Of a stretch of 23,288 nucleotides of DNA, positions 1 through 9,899 are shown piece after piece. The position numbers and the translations under genes are program-made. Source of the stretch: Neelides folsomi (taxonomy: Eukaryota; Arthropoda; Collembola; Neelipleona; Neelidae); contig JAQGBZ010000647.1 of the NCBI GenBank assembly GCA_034687125.1, forward strand, positions 1 to 23,288, written 5' to 3'. Numbering within the stretch: the first letter of the stretch is position 1; each line of letters begins with the position of its first letter. The notes under the pieces are model-generated. The model saw only the letters and a program-made list of their open reading frames with translations, was not told the DNA's origin and ran no database searches.

Positions 1-17
1 GCCTCTTTTTGGGTTCA

Positions 18-39
18 ATGTGCCCGTTTTAGGGCACAT
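18..39. repeat. Short perfect hairpin near the window edge
   Basis: Eight-base arms ATGTGCCC (18-25) and GGGCACAT (32-39) surround a six-base loop. The first 110 bases are richer in GC than the spacer that follows, and a related ACCCGTTTTT string recurs just downstream. This may be the edge of a dispersed repeat that extends off the left side. I see no coding frame here; the rest of 1-373 is plain AT-rich spacer upstream of the first gene. Confidence 0.4.
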
Positions 40-373
40 GTACCCGTTTTTGTATCCAGGATCGAGACCCTGACCCAATTTTTATGTCCCCTTGGGCTTT
101 CTTTTTTCATCACAACTCAATTAAATAAATAATTGAATTAATATTTATGAATTAATGGAGATGAAATTATATGTTTGAATTTGTAAATAATAGACCAACT
201 CTTCATAAACTCGTAAAAACTCATAATGGTATTTTCATTCGATCAAATTAATTCATTTGGGAACAGAAAATAATGTTATAAAACAAAATAAGCAAGCATA
301 AAAAATTATTAGAACATTTTTTAAATAAAATATTGAATTTCTACAATTCGTTATAAAATAATCAAAAAATATC

Positions 374-2198
374 ATGGAGCGTGGAGCGCGAGTGAGCGAA
401 GCGGGCCTCGAAGACTTGGACTTTGGGGCCAAGGAACCCGTCGTCATAAAACAACCCAAAAAATTGTTAATGAGTGAACGCTTGTCGGATGCACGTTTGT
501 TCGTGGGAGAAGTTCTCGAAAGTCAACGCCGCGAGTCAACGCCCGTCAAAGCAGCAGCTCAACTTTTCGCTAGTTCCAAAAGGGGATCAGAGGCCTCTTC
601 GGTTAAAAGCGCTTGGTCCGAATTCGACAACTTCGAGAAACCTTCATTGAAAGCGAAAAAAGACCCGTCCCAGAAAAGCAGAAAAGAGGAAGAGCGTCTT
701 CGAGCCCGCGCAGAGGAACTGACAAAGCTGAAATATATTCCAGTGGCCCAGCCAGTCATCAAAGACATTTCAAAGAACCTGAAGAAACCGAAAAAATTCT
801 CAAATATTAAATTCAACCCTACAAAGGTCAACGCGTATATGGAGGAAGCCTTAGAAGACATAGATGCCGATTCAATTGTGCAAGATCTCGAGTTGAAGTT
901 CGAACGGATTTTGACCCATGGAGGAAACGAACGACTTTTTTATGATGTCTTGAACCATGAAAAGGAAGCTGAAGTTGACAAGGTCGGAAAGGATCTTGTG
1001 GTCAAGACGAAGGATCGATGCAAAGATTTCAATTTGTTTTCAACATTCAAAGTGTCCGAGGTTGATCCAAAGGAGTCTAATAAAACCAAATTGTTTGCGA
1101 TGGAACAAAGGAAGAAAAATGATATATTTGGGGAGCTCTACAGGTCTAATTTATTTAGTTGAAATTTTTTATTATTTAATAAAACATTAATTTTAAACGA
1201 CAATATTATCAATTTAACGTAATGATTCAAATTACAAGGTTTAATGATAATTAACTTGGTTATAAAATATATAATATTTATTAATACGTAATTGGAATTA
1301 TTTATTAATAGGGACATGGTGAAAGCCGGAGCTTCTTCACAAGAAAAACGTGCATTCCAATTGATGCTCCTTAAATATCGAACTTTGACCCGGGGAGTCC
1401 TCGCAACTTTCCCTCCTCTGCCTCAAGTGGAGAATTTTGACAATCCGGATGAATTCCTTATGAGCAAAGTGTGCAAGCCGGTGGCCAAAAAGCCCACCAA
1501 GTTAACCTTCATGGACGTGAATGACCAGAAGGTAACGGTGAAGTTCCAACCTCCTCCGAAAAGCCAACGTCTTCCTCCACTAAAAGCAGAACAAGACGCT
1601 TTTGAAAAGAAGCTGATGGCCAAAGTTGCCCTTAAACCAAGAAGCTTGAGAGAAATCTCCCGACGTCGTCCTGTCATTAAATCCAGCACAGAAGCGGCAG
1701 TTGTGGCTTACCATGACAGAGCAAACATCAGTTTTATTTTAGATTATCTCATGACGTTTCTCATGTTCAATTGCCCAGGTTAAATTGTGTAGTATGTTAA
1801 TAATAAAATAAATGTTACATTAATTAAATTGAATTAAATATCAATTTCCAGATGACCCGATCGAATTTCTCTATGATTTGACAAGCAAAGTTGTCTGTGC
1901 CAGAAAAGATCGGAAAATGATTGAAGAACTTCCACGGATTTATGAGAAGAAACACATGGAAGCTTATTTCCGACTTTTGGATCAGGAAGAACGCGGTTAC
2001 ATCACCCTCAGACAATACAAATCAGGTTACTATTTACTTTTAATTCAACTATATTTAAAGATTTGCCATTTTGAGGATTTTAATTTTATGGTTTTAACTT
2101 CAGCACTTCAATCTCTTGGAGTTTACGAATACAAAGAAGATCCATTTGGGTTTGACGAAGACAGAATTCCTGAATATGCCTTTGTGAATGAAGCGTAA
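374..2198 (+). CDS. EFCAB10-like protein with RIIa-like and degenerate EF-hand C-terminus, novel N-terminus
   Basis: Four exons give a 501-aa protein: 374-1143, 1312-1778, 1852-2025 and 2104-2198. Every junction is GT...AG and in phase (AG|G Arg257, G|AT Asp413, G|CA Ala471). The start is the first ATG of an uninterrupted frame. Residues 1-385 are Lys/Arg/Glu-rich and I do not recognise them; they include a charged, probably helical stretch around 95-115. Residues about 390-430 (ISFILDYLMTFLMF, then DDPIEFLYDL) resemble the RIIa/DPY-30-like dimerisation helices of EFCAB10. Residues 447-475 form one EF-hand whose loop D456-QEERGYITLR-Q467 has Arg at position 5 and Gln at position 12, so calcium binding is doubtful. 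By family analogy it may be a ciliary or flagellar protein; that is inference. Vertebrate EFCAB10 is much shorter, so the N-terminus is an extension or fusion. Confidence 0.8.
2026..2103 (+). other. 78-bp stop-free, frame-preserving intron in the EF-hand gene
   Basis: This intron runs from GTTAC to TTCAG, is exactly 26 codons long and contains no in-frame stop. Both the spliced and the retained transcript are therefore translatable. Splicing restores a normal EF-hand exit (QYKSALQSLGV). Retention would insert 26 mostly hydrophobic residues directly after the EF loop. The spliced form is my preferred model because it matches the EFCAB10 pattern. Confidence 0.6.
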
Positions 2199-3402
2199 TA
2201 AATTAATTTCAATTTAACACAACAAATCTTTTAATATTAGCTCAACTTCAAATTGGCTATTAAATGATTATTTTATAATTAAGTATATGATAATGATTGA
2301 GCATAAAACCGAGTAATAATCAATCAATGATTTTTTACAGGTGGAGTGGAGTGGAAACCAATTTCATGCTTTTCCTTTCATCTCGTTCATAAAGTCAATT
2401 AGGAGATTTCTCCACAATTCAAAATATAGAAGTCTTAAAAAGTGTTAAAGTAATATATAGGTTATTAATCTTCTGTTAATTATAACAAAAGGAAAAAATG
2501 AGAGCAATGAAGGCAATGGATTAATTATGAAGGATGTTTTGTATTTGATATTGAATAAACGCAACACATTTTAAAAATTTACAATTTTTATTGGTGAAAT
2601 TTATACAACTGTTATAGTGTACATTCAATTTTCAACCGTTTCAACACATTTAAAAAAACGTCGGATAATGGCTTCAAATGAAAGTACTGTTAAAATTGCA
2701 TGTACAATTAACTATTATCTACAGTATCTATCAGCTAAAATATTAGTATTATTTACTAATTAAGTATTAACATTAATATTAATAGGTATCTTGTAAAGTT
2801 GCAAAAATCTATCAATCAACGCTAAATGTAAAAATCAAAGCGGGGGGTTCTGATTTTCCCCATCCTTAAATAAAACAACAAAGGAACGTATGGCTTTCTC
2901 CTACTAACAATAAGTATATCACATATTATTATGTGTATACATATATGATTTATATAACGTATAAGTCGTTACATCTAATAAATAAATAAATAGTACCACC
3001 TATGTATATTGCGGACTATGATTGCAGAAGTGAATAAGTCACGATGAATTTATTTTCCCAAATATTCAAATCTCAATTTCAATAATAAGAGATAAGGCCC
3101 AATGAATAATGACAATGACAAACTCGCAGTTAGTATAAGTAAACGTACCATTTTGTGCATATACTAAATATATTATACTAAATATATATCTCAAATTTCT
3201 TGCCATGATCATTTTCTAATGATTCTTATCGCAATGTTTTTCCTTCCTTGGATTTGCACAAATTCTTCTTACCTTCAACTTGGGCCGATTTGACTTTAAA
3301 GTTTCACCATCCCTTAAAGAATATTCTCAATTAACTCAAGTTACTTTGCCTAGTCTTAAGAGTGTGAAGAGTGTAATCTGTAAAGTAAATCGAATTTCAA
3401 CA
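2199..3402. other. Intergenic region between the EF-hand and zinc-finger genes
   Basis: AT-rich sequence carrying the 3' UTR of the EF-hand gene and the promoter and 5' leader of the zinc-finger gene. It holds several AATAAA-like strings and a small GGGG...CCCC inverted motif near 2845-2862. The zinc-finger reading frame stays open upstream to about 3280 but has no ATG there. I see no other gene. Confidence 0.5.
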
Positions 3403-4539
3403 ATGCTCAGTTTATCCGAAATGAGTTGGGACGAAGGGTCAAGTTTGATCCCAATTGAAGGTCAGGGTCAAATGGAGTGCGAAATAAAGGAACTTCAGGA
3501 TTTCACGGACTTGGACGAAATCACGTGCCAAGTCTTCCACGATCCTTATCCAACCTTCACCAAAATGACCAAAGTCAACAAGAGTGAGATAAAGACGTCG
3601 TTGGCTCCAGATTCTGAGCCGATCGACTACGACGATCTTCTCGCTCTTGAAGACATCTTTGCAGGATGGAACGCCGCCATGTCGCCCATCATTTGGAAAA
3701 TGCCCAAAATTAACGAAATTAACCGACCAGCTTTTACGTAATTAATTAAATAATAATTAAGCAATAACATTATTATTATTTAATTTTTATAAAGCCAAAT
3801 TGCTTATGAGTTATAATCAATTTGTTTAATTTTCAGCCCTGTGTTAATTGGAGACGAAGTGATTGAGAAGTTTAAACAGTCTTGGCGTTATCCGGAGAAA
3901 GTTGAAATTCTTCCTCCTTCGTTAAGAGCCAATTCAATCGCTGTCGTGAAAAAGGTTTGGGAACATCCATGTGAGATTTGCGGTGTCAAATTAAAAGGAG
4001 GATTGCAACGTTATGAAGCTCATAAGAAGGTCTGATAAATTAAATAAAAAAATTAAATTAATAATTATTTTAATTATTTACTAAAAGATTTCAGAAATGT
4101 ACAACAATATGAATTAACTAATTGCTTATATCGTATTTCATTTATTTAATCACTTGTAAATAAATAGAATGCTCATGACTTGTCGTGCATTTGCGGAGAA
4201 AAATTTCGCCATCGTCTTACGCTGAGCAGCCATTTGAAAAAGAAAATGGGCATGGGGAAACATGGAATCGTCCCGGGTGAAAAGGTCAAGGCCTTGTACG
4301 AATGTGACCTCTGCGAAGAGTTTTTCCGTTCGTCGGCTACGGCGACTCGACACAGGAACAAAATTCATTTCGGGGAATCTGGAAAATCTTCAAGAGTCGT
4401 CAAAAGACAGACAAAGAGGTCAAAGGCCAAAAAGAGAACTTCCACAAAGGGTGAGAATAAAAATGGGAGTTCAGGGAGGAAGCAAATGGCAAAGGGTCGA
4501 AATGATTTGGGTAAAGATAAAGATGAACAAATCTTGTAA
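3403..4539 (+). CDS. C2H2 zinc-finger protein with acidic N-terminus
   Basis: Three exons (3403-3737, 3837-4029, 4168-4539) join in phase to encode 299 aa. ATG 3403 is the first in frame and is preceded by CAACA. Residues 1-110 are acidic and mention no known domain. Finger 1 is CEIC at 157-160 with H174 and H179, and it is split by intron 2. A middle unit has CIC at 183-185 (one residue between the cysteines rather than two) and a histidine at 198, so it is degenerate. Finger 3 is CDLC at 222-225 with H238 and H243, a normal C-x2-C-x12-H-x4-H. The tail after 245 is highly basic (Lys/Arg runs), suiting nuclear localisation or DNA contact. Probably a sequence-specific DNA- or RNA-binding nuclear protein; the ortholog is not recognised. 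Confidence 0.8.
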
Positions 4540-5297
4540 TTGTGATTTCCGACATTTATTAAATGAACTTTAAAGATGTTAAGTTTCAAATTATAAATGA
4601 GAGTCTTAAGTATAATGAACGACCGTGTGCTTGTTTAAATTGTTTAACTATTAATTAGAATTAGTTAATTTTACAAATTTACAATTAACTCTCAAGTTGT
4701 AGCTCAAGACAAATACACACATTTGTATTGTAAACTTCTTTGTCTCTCCAAAATAAGTCAAAATAAATCAAGTCAAAACTCACCAGAAATTCTTCTTCTA
4801 ATTATCAGTTGATCATTTTAGTTTAATTATAGATATTGACACAATACAGTAATTCTAAAAAAGCTTAAAATTCTTAATGAACCATTTAATCATCTTAATT
4901 CATAGTTATTTAATTAACGATAAAGGTATTTAATCCAAAATTCAAAAGAATGTCTTGCATTCTCACCCTTTGCATAACACTGAATCATGCGATTTTCAAT
5001 TTTGAGTTTCAAAAGTCTCTCTTGATAAAAGATCTCTCTTAAAGACTTTAAACTTAAACTTAATTAAGTTAAGTTAATGATTGTTAAACTTTCTTTAATT
5101 GTGTCTTAAATCTTTAAATTGAAGATTTAATTTTTCATTTCATTTATTTCTCATATTTTTGGTAAGATCTTTAAATTTTAACACATCAATATTCAATATC
5201 TTCCATTGCCTAAAACTTAAGTTTATTAACGCTTTGCTTTACCTTTTAATTTGTTGGTCATCTTAATTACAATTAGTGCATATTTTATTTAGAACCA
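4540..5297. other. Intergenic region before GTF2H1
   Basis: Very AT-rich, with many TTAA repeats and no open frame of note. The bases just before the GTF2H1 start (TTTTATTTAG at 5283-5292, then AACCA and ATG) look like a splice acceptor, so a 5' UTR intron probably ends at 5292. The upstream non-coding exon cannot be placed confidently. Confidence 0.4.
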
Positions 5298-7584
5298 ATG
5301 GCTTATTCATCCGAAGACGTTTTACTCCAAATCGGCCATGTGAAGCACAAGAAGGACGATGGGACGCTTTATTTGATGTCGGAGCGTTTGGCTTGGATTC
5401 AAGGCAATCGCGACACTGTGACCTTGTCCCATAAATACGCTGACATCAAGTCACAAAAAATCTCTCCAGAGGGGAAGCCAAAGATCCAACTACAAATTGT
5501 CCTCCATAATAATTCTGCCTTCACTTTCCACTTTGTGAATCCTGCTGGAGCTTCAGCGCAGTTCAATGACAGAGATCAAGCGAAAGAATTCCTCATACAA
5601 CTCTTACCAAAATTTAGACGAAAAGTTGATCGCGAGTTGGAGGATAAAAATCGAATTTTGGGAGAAAATGAAACTCTGTTACAACTTTATAAAGTAAAAA
5701 TAATATTTATACAAATTCTAATGATCAAACAGGATTAAACATTTCAATCTATGAATTTATAATTCTTTTATTGTATTTGATTTATTTTTTAGGATTTAGT
5801 GATGGACGGCATCGTAACTTCAGAAGAATTTTGGGCCGACCATGCTCAACATTTAATGGGAAACCAGTCGAAGTCTGCAGTGCAGGAAGTCGGAGTTTCA
5901 TCTGGTTTTCTGGTAAGTTGTAAATATTCGACCATCTGAATTAAATTAATTAATCTCAGTTTAATAAACCGTTTAATTATAACCAGTTTAATTCTTTTAA
6001 TTAATGTTTTATTTTGATGTAATTCAGTCTGGGATTCAACCAGAAACAGACGGAGCCAATGGCCTTCGTTATAATTTGACTCACGATGTCATGGACTGCA
6101 TCTTTAAAACTTATCCAGCTGTGAAAAGAAAACACATCGAGTGTGTACCTGGGGAATTATCCGAAGCCCAATTTTGGACAAAGTTCTTCCAATCCCATTA
6201 CTTCCATCGCGATCGGCTCCTCAACCTCAAAGACCTTTTTTCTGACTGTGCCAAGTCGGACGAACGTGAAATGCGACGTCAACTCGATCGGGTTAGACTT
6301 TTGAATGCCGAAGTCGTCTCGACTCTTGAGGAAGGAGACGGTGAAGGATTGGCCGAAAAAGACATTTTGCCACTCCCGGAGAAATCTGATAAAAACATCT
6401 CTCCTCAAGGCATTCATAGAAATATGATTAAAAGGTTAGGTCACATTTCAAATCTCAACTATTAATATTGAATTCAAATCATTTTAAAATTAAAGAAAAT
6501 TAAAATTAATTATTTGGCTAATTATTCTAATAAATTAATTTAACTTGTAGATTCAATCAACATTCCATCATGGTGCTTAAAGCCTGTGAGAAACCCGAGC
6601 CATCCAAAGAACCCAACGGTGAAGTCAACGGAGCTCCTTCAAAAAAGAAGAGAAAAGATGAACCGGCAATTGTTGAAGAAGTTCCTATTGAACCTCCAGA
6701 TGAAAAAAAGGTAAGTTTATTATTTTAAATAAAGATTCTTTATTAATTTAAGTTGATTTTACACTTTTATCAATTACAATTAGACTTAATGTTAATCTAT
6801 CTGTATTTGTCATTAAATAAAATTCGTTATTAAATTGTATCTCAATATAGGCTCGATTGTTGGGAATAGTTGAGTTGAGTGATTTGAAACCCGAAGAAGT
6901 TTACGAGTCTGAATCGTTGAAGCTTACCCGAGTGGACAGATATCTAAATGGTCCTGTTGCGGATCACAAAACCGACACCGTAGCACCAGAGCAAGTTGTC
7001 CATTCAGCCACTGCCATGAAGGAACTTGCCAAACGATGGGGAACAAAGCCTCAACTATTGGATGCCAAAACGGCAGTCCAAATTCTTGTTGAGCTCAGTC
7101 CAGGCGGATCTTTAATGAAAGATGGAAGAGCAGATTCCAATGGGACACGTAAGAGATTTACATTAAATTAACATTTAACATCACGATGTTAAATTAATAA
7201 GTTAATTAATATACTTATACATAGTTGCATATAGTTTCAATAAACTCATTTAGTTAAAATATTAATTAATGGGTTCTGCTTAATTGTTTAGAGAGCATTG
7301 GGACCGATGCAGAAAATGATGTGCGAAAAGCTTATGTTTGTGCCTCTGAGCTTCTTCGCCATTTTTGGTCATGTTTTCCTCCTACGAGTCCAAGCTTAGA
7401 AGAGAAAATCATCAAAACGAGAGATAAAATTTTAAAGTTTGAGCAAATCAAACTCCAACAGCTCAAAGATCGCCTTCATCGAGAACACATAAATTCCCAA
7501 CCTGTGATGAATCATCTCAACCAACTCCTTGCAGCTGCTCATGCAAAGTTCCAAATCTTCCAAACCCAGTCAAGAAGAAGATGA
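5298..7584 (+). CDS. GTF2H1: General transcription factor IIH subunit 1 (TFIIH p62/Tfb1)
   Basis: Six exons (5298-5693, 5793-5912, 6028-6434, 6551-6710, 6851-7148, 7292-7584) splice in phase into 557 aa, close to the human length of about 548. p62 is a core subunit of TFIIH, which opens promoters and works in nucleotide-excision repair in the nucleus. Residues 1-105 are the PH/PTB-like domain (VLLQIGHVKHKKDDGTLYLM, LAWIQG, FTFHFVNP). Two BSD domains follow, at about 110-165 (VTSEEFWADHA) and 185-240 (LSEAQFWTKFFQSHYFHRDR). RFNQHSIMVLKAC across the exon 3/4 junction is a conserved p62 signature. A Lys-rich nuclear-localisation-like stretch (SKKKRKDE) sits in exon 4, and the helical C-terminal region ends about 12 residues into a Ser/Arg tail. 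Single-copy, complete and with no anomalies. It converges on the minus-strand zinc-finger gene about 410 bp downstream. Confidence 0.96.
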
Positions 7585-7994
7585 AATCACGTAGATTATA
7601 ATTATTTTATAATTATTACAATTAAATACGTTATTTTCATTTATGATCAAATCATAAATATTGTTTAAATATGAGTTTAACGATTAGTAATCCAGGATTA
7701 CTTATAATATTGAATAATCATCAATTACAATGATCTTCCTTTCACAACCATTTTTACGATATAATTTTATATCATAATTTAATATTATTAGCAATGTGTT
7801 ATTTGAAATATTTTAATATTTGACTTAAAAATAAAAATCCATTTTAAAACCAAATTCTTTATTAACATTCAGTTTCATTGCTTTACATTTTGAGATTTGA
7901 GGTTTCTTTTTAAGTATTTTAGGTACAAATTGAAAAGTAGACAAAAGCGTAGATTTCAATAGTAATTTTTTGAATTGGTAAAGTTTGTTAAATA
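7585..7994. other. Convergent 3' region between GTF2H1 and the ZAD-like gene
   Basis: About 410 bp of AT-rich sequence shared by two facing genes. An AATAAA at 7830-7835 could serve the plus-strand gene, and TTTATT around 7858-7863 could serve the minus-strand gene. The two 3' UTRs therefore may overlap. No coding signal. Confidence 0.4.
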
Positions 7995-8792
7995 TCAATA
8001 GTTTGGAACTTCTCTATTTTGTAGATGAATGTAATAAATATGAGTTCTGAGTTGGCGAACGAGTTTGAAAACTCTGAGACAGTCGCTGCATTGAAACTCG
8101 ACATCTTTCTTTTCTCTTCTCCTCAACTTCTCACGATCTAAACAAGAATTAAAAGCTGCTTTATTATTTATGTAGTTAATTAAAATTAACATTTTAGCTA
8201 TGTCTCAAGTTGGTCAACTATCAAATTATGTTTTATTTAATTTAATTTACCTTTAAGTTTTATTAATTGTAATGATTCCTCTGCCAGTCTTTCTTTCTCA
8301 GCTTCCTCGTCAATATAAAAGACGGTGTTTCTCCGATCTTTCTTTTGACTTTCCCTTGCTACATGTTTATTAGCTTCGTCTGTCCCGACTAATTAAAAAT
8401 AAAATAGCTTTATTAATTTAAGAAGTCAATTAATTGTTAATTAAAACTATTAAATAAATATAATATAATTTAATTTGATTTTAATTTGACTTACGAAGTA
8501 TCATTTTCCTAAAATTCCCAACAGCCGCATCTGGCACTGAAATTTTATCTGTCAAATTTGACTTGAGCAGAGTTTCCCTTAAGTGGACGAAAATTTTGCT
8601 CAATTTCAATTTCTCCTTTTCGATTTCCATCTTTTGATCGAAAATCCTTTCGATGACCAGAGAACACGGAAGGCAAATGTAAACAACTTTGGCTGTCAAA
8701 TGGATGTCCAGGATTTGAGTCAATTTGGCCGTGTTTTGGAGTTTGGGAACGCCTTTGGTTCCCCCACAAAGAGAACAACTCGGTTTTTCCAT
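7995..8792 (-). CDS. ZAD-like protein with a single C2H2 zinc finger
   Basis: Three minus-strand exons, 8792-8495, 8388-8251 and 8137-7995, join in phase 1 at both junctions (C|TC and G|AT) and encode 192 aa. The N-terminus starts almost at once with CSLC (6-9), followed about 30 residues later by CLPC (40-43). This C-x2-C...C-x2-C arrangement, followed by a long helix, is the layout of the arthropod zinc-finger-associated domain (ZAD), a dimerisation module. A charged helical linker spans about 55-155. The single C2H2 finger is CSDC (162-165) with H178 and H183, ending ten residues before the stop. ZAD proteins normally carry several fingers, so this is a short form. The start is the first in-frame ATG; a 5' UTR intron may end just upstream at TTTCCTCAG. 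Likely nuclear. Confidence 0.78.
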
Positions 8793-8977
8793 CTTTCCTC
8801 CTTGAGAGTTAACGGTAAACTGAGGAAATTTCTTTTCCAAATACCTTCAATAATTAAATTTCTTATCTTGCATTATTTCATACAAAGTATTATAAACTTA
8901 TAATTCATATATAAACCTAATCTTAATACACTAACCCTATCTTACCTATATTTCTATCAAAATATTTTTCGCTTACT

Positions 8978-9214
8978 TCATATCAATTTCCCAGTATTGC
9001 GTTTTCTATAAATAGTTTTTTTGCATGATAATTGGAAGGTTTGTATGTAAAATGTGCAAAGGCTCCAAAGGTGATTTAATCTCTGTAAATGCATTTTGCC
9101 AAAAATATTCCAAAAATGAATGAAGTTGAATGCGGAGAACTCAAGTTGAAGAATTTCCTTCAAACAATCATCATTTAGGGATTGAAATCTTTTCCTTTCT
9201 CTGCTCCCAGCCAT
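8978..9214 (-). pseudogene. Possible F-box-like fragment
   Basis: A 78-aa frame begins with a true ATG (9214). It contains SLNDDCLKEILQL at residues 12-24, which resembles helix 1 of an F-box (consensus L-x-D-D-C-L-x-E-I). The rest has no F-box-like second half and no leucine-rich repeats, and I found no clear downstream exon. It could be the remnant of an F-box gene, a gene with a missed splice site, or chance. Low confidence. Confidence 0.25.
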
Positions 9215-9899
9215 ATTATCCCAATGTTATACATTAAGATATTTTCTATTCCATTTTTCCTATCATTCCTTGAGGAATGGAAATCAATTACTTGATAGCC
9301 AAACATTCAGAGCTATATGGAGATAAATAGAAATTCTTTGTATGAATTGACCATTGATGGTCGTGAGATGGAAAAAAAGATTAAAATGAAAATAGCTCAC
9401 TTAACTCCTCCGCGTCAAACTCAACAAAGATTGTTTAAGATCTAGAGGTGAAAATTGGTCCAATTCAAGGTATACAGATGAGGAATTTAAGAACTCTTAG
9501 GCCAATTAAAAGTAATTAAATCTCGATGATTAGTTTGATTAATAATTTTCGAGACCAAATGCAATTAAAGGGAATCTTTAAAGGAATTGTTTTAATTGAT
9601 CGTAAATTACCATTTTAAGATCTTTTATAACAAACCATATTTAATACCGTTTATATTTAAACGGTATTAAATAAACGTTATTAAATGTCTAGAATAAAGA
9701 TTTGGCCAACTAAAGGCTATTTCATGCTATTGTTCTTCTTTCCTGAAAGTCAATACAAATATCGCAAGTAAAAAGCAAAATAAAATTATTCTTTTTATTG
9801 TAACAATTATGGATTGACAAGTAAAATTGTTTATTAGTTAATAGTTTAAAGATTGGTAATAAGATAATCGTAAGTTGATCCTTCATCCAACGTCACAAG
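9215..9899. other. Intergenic region upstream of COQ9
   Basis: AT-rich spacer with no convincing coding frame. It carries one perfect hairpin (listed separately) and presumably the COQ9 promoter near its right end. No recognisable core-promoter element stands out. Confidence 0.4.
9640..9671. repeat. Perfect 14-bp inverted repeat with 4-nt loop
   Basis: TTTAATACCGTTTA (9640-9653) and TAAACGGTATTAAA (9658-9671) are exact reverse complements around TATT. A diverged echo of the right arm follows at about 9674-9687. It lies in the spacer between the ZAD-like gene and COQ9. It may be a tiny fold-back element or a transcript hairpin; no function is evident. Confidence 0.75.

Noticed and set aside
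559..861. 100-aa minus-strand frame
   Set aside because: Shadow of exon 1 of the EF-hand gene; Ser/Phe-rich composition typical of antisense frames.
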